Below, in pieces: positions 54,203 through 63,528 of a stretch of 64,000 bases of DNA. Numbering within the stretch: position 1 is the first letter of the stretch; the number at the start of each line of letters is the position of its first letter. A program made the position numbers and the translations under genes. The notes under the pieces were generated by a model. The model was given only the letters and a program-made list of their open reading frames with translations. It searched no databases and was not told the origin of the DNA. Source of the DNA: Pseudovibrio axinellae (GTDB taxonomy: Bacteria > Pseudomonadota > Alphaproteobacteria > Rhizobiales > Stappiaceae); contig NZ_FOFM01000001.1 of assembly GCF_900110875.1 (NCBI RefSeq), positions 620,001 to 684,000 of the forward strand, read 5' to 3'.

Positions 54203-54264
54203 TTGCTGTAGGCGCGCAGTGGTCCTATATTCCGTCACAGGTTTACGTTTACGCAAACGTTAAA
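54203..54264 (+). promoter_or_regulatory. Promoter and operator of the beta-oxidation operon
   Basis: TTGCTG at 54203-54208 and TATATT at 54226-54231 are separated by 17 bases. Immediately downstream, TTTACG-TTTACG-CAAACG-TTAAA (54242-54264) contains the perfect repeat ACGTTT-ACGC-AAACGT. The overlap with the start of transcription fits repression; the TTTACG half-site resembles those of MerR-type LiuR regulators. Confidence 0.7.
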
Positions 54265-54301
54265 GACATGCCTCTAGGGTTGGTCGGAAGGAAATATTGC
54301 T

Positions 54302-56098
54302 ATGCCAAGTTATAGTGCACCCGTTGAAGACACTCTCTTTTTGCTCAAAGATGTTTTGGGTTATGAGAAACATTCCAACTTGCCTGGGTTCTCCGAGGCA
54401 ACACCAGATCTGGTTGAAGCCATCTTAAAAGAAGGCGCAAAGTTCTCTGAGGAGATCGTGCAGCCTCTGAACCAGGTTGGCGATAAAGTCGGCTGTATTC
54501 GTAATGACGATGGCACTGTGACCACACCTCCTGGCTTTAAAGAAGCCTATAAGTCCTATTCTGCGGGTGGCTGGGGTGGTCTTTCCATTCCTGAGCAGTA
54601 TGGCGGCCAAGGCTTGCCTGCTACATTCTCTGTGATTATGGCTGAATACATGTGCTCGGCCAACCAGGCATTTGCGATGTATCCCGGCCTGACAGCTGGC
54701 GCGATGGCAGCACTCCTTGTTCATGCGAACGATGAGATCAAGAATACCTACCTGCCAAAAATGGCGAGCGGTGAGTGGACAGGTACGATGAACCTGACCG
54801 AACCTCATTGTGGCACAGACCTTGGCATGTTGCGCACAAAAGCGGTTCCGCAGGCCGATGGCAGCTATAAAATTTCCGGCACCAAGATCTTCATCTCTGC
54901 TGGCGATCACGACATGTCAGAGAACGTTGTTCACCTTGTGCTTGCCCGCATTGAAGGGGCTCCTGAAGGCACAAAGGGAATTTCTCTCTTCGTGGTGCCT
55001 AAGAAGCAGCTGGATGCAGACGGCAACCCAGGTGAGATGAACGGTGTTTCTGTCGGCTCTATCGAAGAAAAGATGGGCATCCACGGCAACTCAACATGTG
55101 TCATGAACTACGATGATTCTGTTGGTTACCTGGTTGGCGATGCGAACAAAGGCCTGCGCGCCATGTTCGTTATGATGAACGAAGCACGTTTGGGCGTTGG
55201 TATTCAGGGTCTTGGTTTGTCTGAGGTTGCCTACCAGAATGCAGTCGTCTACGCGAAGGATCGTATTCAAGGCCGCTCTTTGACAGGACCTAAGAACCCG
55301 GAAAAGCAAGCTGACCCAATCATTGTACATCCTGATGTGCGCCGCGTGCTGATGACGATCCGCAGCTTCAACGAAGCTGCACGTGCTCTTTACATGTGGA
55401 CCTCTTTGCATGGCGATGTATCCCATCTGTCTCAAGATGAAGCTGAAAAGCAGGCATCTGACGATATCATGGGCTTGTTGACCCCTATTGTTAAAGGCGT
55501 TCTGACTGATAAGGGCTTTGACAATACGGTCATGGCGCAGCAGTTGTTCGGTGGTCACGGCTACATTCAGGAATGGGGCATGGAGCAGTTCGTTCGTGAT
55601 GCTCGTATTGCCATGATCTATGAGGGTGCAAACGGCATCCAGGCGCTTGACCTTGTTGGTCGTAAGTTGCCTGCAAATGGTGGCCGTGCTGTTCAGGCCT
55701 GGTTTAAGGAAGTTGGCGCATTCATTAAAGAAAATGAAGGTGACGAGGCCCTTAGCACTTATATGAAGAGCCTCAAACAATCCTTGAAGGATCTGCAGGC
55801 CGCAACCATGTGGTTTATGCAAAATGGAATGAAGAACCCAGACAACGCAGGCGCTGGTTCTACGGACTACATGCACCTGTTTGGATTGGTTGCTCTTGGT
55901 TACATGTGGTCCAAGATTGCTATTGCGGCAAATCGGAAGATCAAAGAGGGTGCAAATGGTCAAGAAGATTGGCTTCAGACCAAATTGACCCTTGGCACGT
56001 TCTTCATGGAGCGTATCATGCCTGAATCCTCAGCTCACCTGGCACGCATTTCCACTGGTGCAGACACCATGATGAGCCTGGACGCGGAAGCATTCTAA
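54302..56098 (+). CDS. Acyl-CoA dehydrogenase with C-terminal extension (DmdC/FadE-like)
   Basis: A 598-residue flavoprotein that forms the first double bond in acyl-CoA breakdown. Features: an N-terminal domain [16 protein letters not shown], the FAD motif [19 protein letters not shown] and the base region [18 protein letters not shown] with the catalytic Glu; an extra C-terminal domain (PF12806 type) follows residue 470. This long form includes medium/long-chain enzymes and DmdC, the methylmercaptopropionyl-CoA dehydrogenase of DMSP breakdown; they cannot be separated by eye. GGAAGG precedes the ATG. First gene of the operon with GST, thiolase and fadB. Confidence 0.93.
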   Translation: MPSYSAPVEDTLFLLKDVLGYEKHSNLPGFSEATPDLVEAILKEGAKFSEEIVQPLNQVGDKVGCIRNDDGTVTTPPGFKEAYKSYSAGGWGGLSIPEQYGGQGLPATFSVIMAEYMCSANQAFAMYPGLTAGAMAALLVHANDEIKNTYLPKMASGEWTGTMNLTEPHCGTDLGMLRTKAVPQADGSYKISGTKIFISAGDHDMSENVVHLVLARIEGAPEGTKGISLFVVPKKQLDADGNPGEMNGVSVGSIEEKMGIHGNSTCVMNYDDSVGYLVGDANKGLRAMFVMMNEARLGVGIQGLGLSEVAYQNAVVYAKDRIQGRSLTGPKNPEKQADPIIVHPDVRRVLMTIRSFNEAARALYMWTSLHGDVSHLSQDEAEKQASDDIMGLLTPIVKGVLTDKGFDNTVMAQQLFGGHGYIQEWGMEQFVRDARIAMIYEGANGIQALDLVGRKLPANGGRAVQAWFKEVGAFIKENEGDEALSTYMKSLKQSLKDLQAATMWFMQNGMKNPDNAGAGSTDYMHLFGLVALGYMWSKIAIAANRKIKEGANGQEDWLQTKLTLGTFFMERIMPESSAHLARISTGADTMMSLDAEAF

Positions 56099-56197
56099 TC
56101 CAGATACCAGAACTCAAGAGCGCAAATTCTTTGTTTGGGCTCTTGTCCTGACCTATGCTCGTTCTGATATTCAAATGTACAGACTGTGGAGTGTAAA

Positions 56198-56836
56198 ATG
56201 GCGGAATATGAACTTCAGTGTTTTGCGCAAAGTGGCAATGCCTACAAGGTTGCGCTCATGCTGGAGTTGTCGCAGGCCTCATGGTCCCCTAAATGGGTTG
56301 ACTTTTTTAATGGTGCCACACGCGATCCAGAGTTTCGCAATGAACAGAACGAGATGGGAGAAATTCCTGTACTAACTCACGGGAAGATACGGCTGACCCA
56401 GTCTGCCGTAATACTGGAATACCTTTCCCAGCACCTTGGGAGATTCGGCTGGGAGAACGAGGAAGAACGCCGGGAAATCATGCGCTGGCTGTTTTGGGAC
56501 AACCACAAACTGACTGGCTATGTGGCAACCTTGAGATACATGCGCGCGATCGCCAAGGTCGGAGAAAATGATGTGACCGGCTTTTTTGAAGGCCGGGCAA
56601 TCTCAGCATTGAAGGTGTTGGATAAACGCCTTGCTGAACAAAGCTTCCTTGTTGGAAATCGTCCAACAATCGCAGACCTTTCGGTGTGCGGATATTTGTT
56701 TTGGCCAGAAGAGATTGGTGTGAGCTTCGGCCCTTTTTCTAACGTTAATGCATGGCTTGAGCGAATTAAGGACCTGCCCCACTGGGTAGCCCCTTATGAC
56801 CTGATGCCCGGCCACCCTTTGACCACACCTGCCTGA
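56198..56836 (+). CDS. Glutathione S-transferase family protein
   Basis: A 212-residue GST: thioredoxin-like N-terminal domain (MAEYELQCFAQSGNAYKVALMLE; MGEIPVLTHGKIRLTQSAVILEYL with cis-Pro and the glutathione-binding QSAVIL) and an all-helical C-terminal domain (LVGNRPTIADLSVCGYLF). GGAG stands eight bases before the ATG at 56198. It sits inside a fatty-acid oxidation operon between the dehydrogenase and the thiolase, 25 bases before the latter. A role in removing reactive acyl or enal products is a reasonable inference, not shown. Confidence 0.9.
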   Translation: MAEYELQCFAQSGNAYKVALMLELSQASWSPKWVDFFNGATRDPEFRNEQNEMGEIPVLTHGKIRLTQSAVILEYLSQHLGRFGWENEEERREIMRWLFWDNHKLTGYVATLRYMRAIAKVGENDVTGFFEGRAISALKVLDKRLAEQSFLVGNRPTIADLSVCGYLFWPEEIGVSFGPFSNVNAWLERIKDLPHWVAPYDLMPGHPLTTPA

Positions 56837-56861
56837 CCAAAAATTTTTTGCGGAGGACCAT

Positions 56862-58070
56862 ATGACAGACGCCCTTATTTTCGATCACGTTCGCACCCCA
56901 CGCGGGCGCGGCAAGAAGGACGGTTCCCTACACGAAGTTTCAACTGCACGCCTTGCGGCAAACGCTCTTGAAGCTATCCGGGACCGTAATGAGCTGGATA
57001 CTAAGCTTGTAGACGATGTTGTGCTTGGCTGTGTTGATCCTGTTGGTGATGCAGGCTCTGACATTGCACGTGCTGCTGTTTTTGCAGCAGACTACGACCG
57101 TTCTGTTCCAGGTATGCAGATCAACCGTTTCTGTGCCTCTGGTCTTGACGCGGTGAACATGGGTGCAGCGCAGATCATGTCCGGCCAGAACAAGCTGGTT
57201 ATCTCTGGCGGCGTTGAAGCTATGAGCCGTGTGGGTCTTGGCGCTTCAGGTGGTCCTTGGCCTTCTGACCCGCAGATCGCGATCCCTGCCTACTTCATGC
57301 CTCAGGGCGTATCAGCTGACCTTATCTCCACAAAATACGGTTTCTCCCGTGATGATGTGGATGCATATTCAGTTGAGAGCCAAAAGCGCGCTCAAAAAGC
57401 ATGGGATGAAGGCCGCTTCAAGAACTCTGTTGTGCCTGTAAAAGACATCAACGGACTGACCATTTTGGACCGTGATGAACACATGCGTCCTCAGACAGAC
57501 ATGCAGTCTCTTGCAGGTCTGAACCCATCCTTTGAAATGATGGGCAACATGGGCGGCTTTAACGCTGTTGGTATTCAGGCGCATCCTGAAGTAGAAAAAA
57601 TCAACCACATGCACCATGCAGGTAACTCCTCAGGTATTGTGGACGGTGCTTCTGCTGTATTGATGGGCAACAAGGAAATTGGTGAAGCACTCGGCCTTAA
57701 GGCACGTGCACGCATTAAAGCCTTCGCCAATATCGGTAGTGACCCTGCCCTTATGCTGACCGGTCCTGTTGATGTGACCAAGAAGCTTTTGAAAAATACC
57801 GGCATGGAAATCAGCGATATCGACCTGTTCGAGCTCAATGAAGCATTTGCTTCTGTTGTTCTTCGCCACATGCAGGCATTTGAGATCGACCATTCCATTA
57901 TGAACGTAAATGGCGGTGCAATTGCTATGGGTCACCCACTGGGCGCAACTGGCGCAATGATCCTTGGTACAGTTCTCGATGAACTGGAGCGTCAAGACAA
58001 GAATACTGCGCTTGTAACTCTTTGTATTGGTGCAGGCATGGGTACTGCCACCATCATCGAGCGCGTTTAA
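56862..58070 (+). CDS. fadA: Acetyl-CoA C-acyltransferase (thiolase, FadA-like)
   Basis: A 402-residue thiolase performing the last step of beta-oxidation. The nucleophile is the Cys in INRFCASGLDAVNMG; the C-terminal motifs are NVNGGAIAMGHPLGATGA with the catalytic His and TLCIGAGMGTATIIERV with the second Cys. GGAGG is five bases before the ATG. The fadB gene starts 14 bases after its stop, giving the alphaproteobacterial fadA-fadB order. Confidence 0.93.
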   Translation: MTDALIFDHVRTPRGRGKKDGSLHEVSTARLAANALEAIRDRNELDTKLVDDVVLGCVDPVGDAGSDIARAAVFAADYDRSVPGMQINRFCASGLDAVNMGAAQIMSGQNKLVISGGVEAMSRVGLGASGGPWPSDPQIAIPAYFMPQGVSADLISTKYGFSRDDVDAYSVESQKRAQKAWDEGRFKNSVVPVKDINGLTILDRDEHMRPQTDMQSLAGLNPSFEMMGNMGGFNAVGIQAHPEVEKINHMHHAGNSSGIVDGASAVLMGNKEIGEALGLKARARIKAFANIGSDPALMLTGPVDVTKKLLKNTGMEISDIDLFELNEAFASVVLRHMQAFEIDHSIMNVNGGAIAMGHPLGATGAMILGTVLDELERQDKNTALVTLCIGAGMGTATIIERV

Positions 58071-58084
58071 GGGGAGAGACCAAC

Positions 58085-60298
58085 ATGACTTACACACACT
58101 TTACCCTTGCAACTGATGCTAATGGCTTTGCTGTTCTGAGCTGGGATTCACCAGAAAAGCCAATGAACGTGTTTGACGAATCCGTCATTCTTGAGCTGGA
58201 CAAAGTCATTGATGACATTTCAGCGGATGATGCGATCAAAGGCGTCGTTGTTGCTTCTGGCAAGAAAGCCTTTTCTGCCGGTGCAGATTTGAGCATGATT
58301 GGCTCTTTGCTGGACGAGTTCAAAAAACGTCAGGGTGTTGATGCTGAAGGGGCAGCCAAAGAGCTGTTTGAAGGCTCCCGCAAACTGTCACAAGTATTCC
58401 GTAAGCTGGAAACATCCGGCAAACCATATGTCGCTGCTATCAATGGCGTTTGTATGGGCGGTGGTACTGAGCTGGCTTTGGCGTGTCACAAGCGTATTGG
58501 CTCTGAAGGCACTTTGAAAATGGCTCTGCCAGAAGTAAAGGTTGGCCTGTTCCCAGGTGCTGGTGGTACGCAGCGTGTCATGCGCTTGGCTGGTGACCTG
58601 CAAGCTGGATTGCAGTTCCTGCTGACTGGACAAAACCTTGATGCAAAGAAGGCATCTCGCCTTAAGCTGATTGATGCAGTTGCCCCTGAAGGTGAGCTGA
58701 TTGATGCAGCTAAAGCGATGCTTGCTGATGGTGTTGATGCTGCTCAGGCATGGGACAAGAAGGGCTTCAAAATCCCAACTGGACAGGTTTACTCTGCTTC
58801 AGGCGCTCAGTTCTGGCCTGCTGCAAGTGCGATCTACCGCCAGAACACCTACGACAACTACCCGGGTGCGCGCTACATGCTGCACTCCATTGTTGAAGGC
58901 CTGATGGTTCCAATCGATGCTGGTCTGACTATTGAGAGCCGTTACTTTGCGCATGTTCTGCAAAGCAAAGAAGCTGCTGCAATGGTTCGCTCCCTGTTTG
59001 TTTCCATGCAGGAACTGAACAAAGGTGCGCGTCGTCCTGCTGGTGTTGCTAAGACATCCTTGAAAAAGGTTGGCGTACTTGGCGCTGGCATGATGGGTGC
59101 GGGCATTGCCTACGTGACTGCCAAAGCTGGCCTGGAAGTGGTGCTGATTGATCAGGCTCAGGAAGCTGCCGATAAAGGTAAAGCTTACTCTGAAGGCCTG
59201 ATGGACAAAGCCATCAAGCGCGGCAAGTCTACAGCAGAGAAGAAAGAAAAACTTCTCGGCCTTATCACCGCAACAACAGATTACAGCGCTCTGAGCGATG
59301 TCGATCTTGTGATTGAGGCTGTGTTTGAAGACCGCGAAGTGAAACGCGTTGTGACCGAGAAAGCAGAAGCAGCAATGCCTGCAACTGCGGTATATGCGTC
59401 CAACACCTCTACTCTTCCAATCACGTCTCTGGCAGAAGCTTCTTCCCGTCCGGCTGACTTCATCGGCATTCACTTCTTCTCCCCAGTGGACAAGATGATG
59501 CTGGTTGAGATCATTCTTGGTGCGAAGACTGAAGACAAAGCCACTGCTGTTGCTCTGGACTACGTGAAGGCCATCAAGAAGACTCCGATTGTTGTGAATG
59601 ACAGCCGTGGCTTCTACACATCCCGTGTTGTTGGCACTTACGTCCGCGAAGGCATCATGATGCTTGCTGACGGTGTTCCAGCTCCAATGATCGAAAATGC
59701 CGGTAAAATGGCAGGCATGCCTGTTGGTCCGCTTTCACTGGGTGATGAAGTTGCTTTGGACCTGGCCTGGAAGATCAAGGAAGCTACCAAGAAAGACCTT
59801 GGCGATGCTTACCCAGCTGACGGCTTTGATCACATCCTCGACTCCATGGTTGTTGAGCATGAGCGTCATGGTCGTAAAAACTCCAAGGGCTTTTACGACT
59901 ACAAAGGCAAAGACAAAGCTCTGTGGCCTGGTATTACCGAAATCACCGGTCCATCCAAGTCTGCTGATGAGTTCGATGTTGAGGAACTGAAGAACCGTCT
60001 GCTTGGTATTCAGGCTCTTGAAACCGCACGCGTGTTTGAAGAGAACTGCCTGACAGATGTTCGTGAAGCGGACGTTGGCTCAATTCTTGGCTTCGGCTTT
60101 GCACCGTTCTCCGGTGGTACGCTGTCTTACATCGATGGCATTGGCACCAAAGAGTTTGTAGAGCGCTGTGACAAGCTCGCTGCAAAATGGGGCGACCGCT
60201 TCCAGCCAAACGCTCAATTGCGCGCAATGGCTGAAAAAGGCGAAACTTACTACGGTAAATTTGCCCCTGTTGAAGCTGTGGCAGAAGCTGCTGAGTAA
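58085..60298 (+). CDS. fadB: Fatty oxidation multifunctional enzyme (enoyl-CoA hydratase / 3-hydroxyacyl-CoA dehydrogenase)
   Basis: A 737-residue bifunctional enzyme. Residues 1-290 are a crotonase domain (KKAFSAGADLSMIG; INGVCMGGGTELALACH; LPEVKVGLFPGAGGTQRV with the catalytic acidic residues); from about 325 an NAD-binding 3-hydroxyacyl-CoA dehydrogenase domain (KKVGVLGAGMMGAGIAYVTA; SNTSTLPIT; GIHFFSPVDKMMLVEI; NDSRGFYTSR) and its C-terminal helical repeats. The ATG at 58085 has GGGGAGAG upstream; 21 further codons upstream overlap the thiolase gene and are not used. Last gene of the operon, followed by a terminator. Confidence 0.95.
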   Translation: MTYTHFTLATDANGFAVLSWDSPEKPMNVFDESVILELDKVIDDISADDAIKGVVVASGKKAFSAGADLSMIGSLLDEFKKRQGVDAEGAAKELFEGSRKLSQVFRKLETSGKPYVAAINGVCMGGGTELALACHKRIGSEGTLKMALPEVKVGLFPGAGGTQRVMRLAGDLQAGLQFLLTGQNLDAKKASRLKLIDAVAPEGELIDAAKAMLADGVDAAQAWDKKGFKIPTGQVYSASGAQFWPAASAIYRQNTYDNYPGARYMLHSIVEGLMVPIDAGLTIESRYFAHVLQSKEAAAMVRSLFVSMQELNKGARRPAGVAKTSLKKVGVLGAGMMGAGIAYVTAKAGLEVVLIDQAQEAADKGKAYSEGLMDKAIKRGKSTAEKKEKLLGLITATTDYSALSDVDLVIEAVFEDREVKRVVTEKAEAAMPATAVYASNTSTLPITSLAEASSRPADFIGIHFFSPVDKMMLVEIILGAKTEDKATAVALDYVKAIKKTPIVVNDSRGFYTSRVVGTYVREGIMMLADGVPAPMIENAGKMAGMPVGPLSLGDEVALDLAWKIKEATKKDLGDAYPADGFDHILDSMVVEHERHGRKNSKGFYDYKGKDKALWPGITEITGPSKSADEFDVEELKNRLLGIQALETARVFEENCLTDVREADVGSILGFGFAPFSGGTLSYIDGIGTKEFVERCDKLAAKWGDRFQPNAQLRAMAEKGETYYGKFAPVEAVAEAAE

Positions 60299-60343
60299 TA
60301 AAGGTCTGGCTGGGCTCTTGGGCTCAGCTGCCTGATCAAAAAT

Positions 60344-60380
60344 AAAAGCGCTGGTGGGATTAGCCTCACCGGCGCTTTTT
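60344..60380. terminator. Bidirectional terminator after fadB
   Basis: Stem AAAAGCGCTGGTG/CACCGGCGCTTTT with one wobble pair and a ten-base loop. It serves fadB (plus) and the converging GNAT gene (minus). Confidence 0.88.
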
Positions 60381-60382
60381 GT

Positions 60383-62200
60383 TTAGGCGGGTGCTCTTAG
60401 CTCTTCTGGGAGAAACTCGTAGTTCTTCTCATCTTGGCTGGCGGACGTCAGCTTAAATCCATTTCGAAGGTAAAAGGCATTAACCCGGCTGCGGGGGAAG
60501 GTTTCAAGTTTGATTGGTTTACCCTGCTCTCTAGCCTGCTGCTTCAGACTTCCAAGAACGTCTCCACCAATTCCTCGATTTTGCATTTTGGGATGAATAT
60601 AGAAGCGCTCTAGGTAGAGGTAACTTTCTCGCACCCACATAACGTAGAAGCCGACAGTCTCGCCTCCCCAAACGATCCTTTGCGTGAAAGCAGGATCAAA
60701 GGTGCTCTCGAATTTCCTACGATATACGGCATGATCAAACATACCATTCGCCGCCCATTCAGCCTTCATAGCTTCAAAGCGAATATCCGCCAGCATGTTG
60801 AAGTCAGCCTTGTTAACTGGCTCTACTCGAAAACTGCTGATCACATATGAGCAGTCTTGAGGCGTCCATTCATAGAGATACTCTTCCTCGCGCTTCTCAA
60901 TCAACCCAAACCCATTGCGGAGGTAGAAGGCGTTGGCACGGCTTTTGGGGAGGACCTCAAGGCGGATGGGTTTGTTTTGCTCCGATGCCTGTTGCTTTAT
61001 GAGGTCCAGCACACCTTTACCGATACCTCGACCTTGGGCATTTGGTAGGAAATAAATCCGCTCCAAATCAAGGTGGTCTTGCTTATTCCACAGGACGTAG
61101 AAGCCAAGCATCTCTGCGTTGACCATGACTTTATGTGTACAGGCGGGATCAAAGCTTTGCTTGAAATAACTTGTATAGAGCGCATGGTCAAAGAGGCCAT
61201 TTGCTTCCAAGTTCTCTTGCATCGCTTGCTGCCGTATCTCCGCCAGCAGGTTGAAGTCTTCTATGGTTGAAGCTTCCACGCGGAAAGTCTCGGGTTTCTG
61301 CAAGCAAAGGTTTGGTCTGTACTCATAATAGTTAGTGAGATCCACATAATGCGTCAGGTTGAAGCCATGTGCGCGATAGAAATCATTTGAGCGGCTAATG
61401 CGCAAAGCGCCGAGGCGGATTGGTTTGCGCGCTTGTGTTGCCGTGGCCTTGAGGTGAGCTAAGACCTTGGAGCCGATCCCCCGCCCCTGAGCTTTGGGGT
61501 GTAGGAACAGCATATCGATGTGAAAATACTCAGCGTACTCGTGGAAAGCGTAGAAGCCGAGAAGTTCTCCTTCTGACATGATCTTCAAAGTGACTTCGGG
61601 TTTAAAGTCCTCAAAAAAGTGGCTTCGGGCAAGCGGGTAGTTTGTCAGGCCGTTTGCGGCCCACTCGTCTTTCATGGCTTCATGGCGCAGATCAGCCAGT
61701 CGCTCTGCATTTCCCGTCTCTGCCTGCATCAGCAAGAATTCAGCAGGACCAGCCTCGATATTTGTGAGCGGCAGCTCATAATAGATATCGAACTCGTCTT
61801 CATGCGCTTTCAAAAAGCCATGCCCCTGATAAAATGCATTGGCCTTGCTGCGCTTTAATGCACCCAGTCGTACTGGCTTTGACTTTTTTTTGGCGACTGC
61901 TTTGACTTGTTCAAGCACCTTCGCGCCAATTCCAGCTCCTTGAAAAGATGGGTGGATGTAAAGGTGATTGAGCCATAAATGATCTGGCATATTTTGCAGG
62001 ACGAAGAAGCCAAGTGTTTGACTGCCGTGCACGAGTTTGGCCGTTTCTGCAGGGACGAAGCCATCCAAGAAGCGCTCTCTGGCGCGCTTGAGATCGTACC
62101 TTCCCAACGCCTCAAGACTTTCCCGCATTGCAGTAGCACGCAGGTCCGCAAGACTTTCAGCGTCACCTTGCTGGGCCAGACAAAATACAAACTCACTCAT
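60383..62200 (-). CDS. Four-domain tandem GNAT acetyltransferase
   Basis: A 605-residue protein consisting of four consecutive GNAT N-acetyltransferase units. The acetyl-CoA motif Q-x-x-G-x-G occurs at residues 87 (QGAGIG), 238 (QGRGIG), 389 (QGRGIG) and 540 (QNRGIG), each exactly 151 residues apart. Each unit opens with an ADLR/AEIR-x2-AM helix (Met25, 176, 327, 478) and ends with an NAFYLRNGF-like motif. Units 3 and 4 are the most alike; unit 1 is the most divergent. No membrane or signal segment. Two-domain GNATs are common, four in one chain is rare. Substrate unknown. Confidence 0.88.
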   Translation of the reverse strand: MSEFVFCLAQQGDAESLADLRATAMRESLEALGRYDLKRARERFLDGFVPAETAKLVHGSQTLGFFVLQNMPDHLWLNHLYIHPSFQGAGIGAKVLEQVKAVAKKKSKPVRLGALKRSKANAFYQGHGFLKAHEDEFDIYYELPLTNIEAGPAEFLLMQAETGNAERLADLRHEAMKDEWAANGLTNYPLARSHFFEDFKPEVTLKIMSEGELLGFYAFHEYAEYFHIDMLFLHPKAQGRGIGSKVLAHLKATATQARKPIRLGALRISRSNDFYRAHGFNLTHYVDLTNYYEYRPNLCLQKPETFRVEASTIEDFNLLAEIRQQAMQENLEANGLFDHALYTSYFKQSFDPACTHKVMVNAEMLGFYVLWNKQDHLDLERIYFLPNAQGRGIGKGVLDLIKQQASEQNKPIRLEVLPKSRANAFYLRNGFGLIEKREEEYLYEWTPQDCSYVISSFRVEPVNKADFNMLADIRFEAMKAEWAANGMFDHAVYRRKFESTFDPAFTQRIVWGGETVGFYVMWVRESYLYLERFYIHPKMQNRGIGGDVLGSLKQQAREQGKPIKLETFPRSRVNAFYLRNGFKLTSASQDEKNYEFLPEELRAPA

Positions 62201-62506
62201 GACTACGCCCTGCTACCCATTGGAGGTTCGTCAATACCAACCTCAATCTGATTCCAAAGGACAGGTTAAGGCGAGGCCAACAGGAAGGCAATTTCATCAC
62301 CCAGAAAGCTCTTAGATTCACGGCGAAGATCCATGTGAGTATGGCGTATTTTATCTTAAGGCATCAGGATTCAATTTACAGATCATGCAAACCAGCGGGA
62401 ACCTTGCGCATGTTATACTCGTTCAAAGGCCAAAAAATGCCGCCTGCTATATGATTTTATTCTAAGCCTCCCTATATATGGGAGAGTTTTGGTAGCGGAG
62501 AATTTA
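62201..62506. other. Intergenic between GNAT and DUF6460 genes
   Basis: About 300 bases holding two divergent promoters. No distinct operator or RNA gene seen. Confidence 0.4.
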
Positions 62507-62779
62507 ATGTCTAACGACAACACTAATAAATTTTTGGGTGACAGCCCCGGACGCGTTCTCGTGCGTCTGATTTTTCTTTCCCTCATCGTCGGCATTATCT
62601 TGGCGGCACTGGATTTTTCACCACTGACGCTCATCTATTCAGTTCAAGAATTCTTTGTCAGGGTCTGGAATATGGGCTTTTCAGCGATTGAACGCTTCGG
62701 CTCCTACTTCTTCCTCGGCGCTATGGTGGTGGTGCCACTTTGGTTTATCTCACGCCTCTTAAACTGGCGCGGACGATAA
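62507..62779 (+). CDS. DUF6460-like small membrane protein
   Basis: A 90-residue protein with two hydrophobic segments (VRLIFLSLIVGIILAAL and YFFLGAMVVVPLWFISRLL) and a conserved N-terminal SPGRVLVRL. The ATG at 62507 has GGAG eight bases upstream. It fits the small DUF6460 family of alphaproteobacterial membrane proteins. Function unknown. It converges on the TetR-like gene. Confidence 0.75.
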   Translation: MSNDNTNKFLGDSPGRVLVRLIFLSLIVGIILAALDFSPLTLIYSVQEFFVRVWNMGFSAIERFGSYFFLGAMVVVPLWFISRLLNWRGR

Positions 62780-62808
62780 GAGCACCGACCGTCACCGGCA
62801 CCTTCAGA

Positions 62809-63372
62809 TCATTGCATGCAAATGTTATGGATATTGTCGGAAAGGTCCTCGAAGATTTCAGGGTCCTGGCTGGTGTTTCCAACCAGGACAGCAACCTCCA
62901 GAGCCGCCAGAACGAAGTCTGACTTAACCAACGCTTCTTCAACGGACCAGTCGCCACTCAATTCGAGAAGGTCTGCCAGCCATACACGGTTGCGAGATGC
63001 AAAGGTTGCGGCAAGTTGCTTGAGGTCTTCAGGCAACTCGTCATCCTTATCCCCCAGCACCGCTGTCAGAAACAACTCGCCACCTTCATCCATCCCCGCC
63101 TGAAACGCGGCAATGTAAGTATCAAGGGCACGGCGAAAATAAAATCTCTGCTTTGCTGGGTCGCCAAGGATCTGCACAAAACGATCAATATAGCGTTGCA
63201 GCACGGCCTGTTGGAGCCCATTTTCCGCAGGAAACATCTTAGAGATGTTCTGTCTGTCTGTTCCTGTGTGACTTGCAAGCTGAGTGAGATCCAACCCCAA
63301 CAGCCCGTCCTTGCGTATCATGCAGTCAGCAATATCCAAGACAACGTTTCTATCGGTGACTAAAACACTCAT
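62809..63372 (-). CDS. TetR-like transcriptional regulator
   Basis: A 187-residue protein with an N-terminal TetR-type three-helix DNA-binding domain: LDIADCMIRKDGLLGLDLTQ, then LASHTGTDRQNISKMFPAENGLQQAVLQRYID, where the TetR pattern G-x4-x4-F-x2-K/E is recognisable though the usual Tyr is replaced by Met. The C-terminal part is helical, as in ligand-binding TetR domains. It lies upstream of the deacetylase-like gene on the same strand's upstream side but is divided from it by about 150 bases. The regulated gene is not evident. Confidence 0.75.
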   Translation of the reverse strand: MSVLVTDRNVVLDIADCMIRKDGLLGLDLTQLASHTGTDRQNISKMFPAENGLQQAVLQRYIDRFVQILGDPAKQRFYFRRALDTYIAAFQAGMDEGGELFLTAVLGDKDDELPEDLKQLAATFASRNRVWLADLLELSGDWSVEEALVKSDFVLAALEVAVLVGNTSQDPEIFEDLSDNIHNICMQ

Positions 63373-63528
63373 GCGAGGCTCCTAGTATTCGTATGCATTA
63401 TATTTGCACATCATGAATAGGATACTGAGCATTTTTTCTAAAATGACAAGTTCAGATTACCGAATAAGTAACTAAACTAAGCAATTCAACGTTTAGTTAA
63501 ATTTTTTACATAAAAACTTGTTGTTTAT

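Noticed and set aside
55091-55963. 290-codon open frame on the minus strand
   Set aside because: Antisense to the acyl-CoA dehydrogenase; no start signal or recognisable domain.
58799-59473. 224-codon open frame on the minus strand
   Set aside because: Antisense to fadB, with Cys/His-rich shadow composition.
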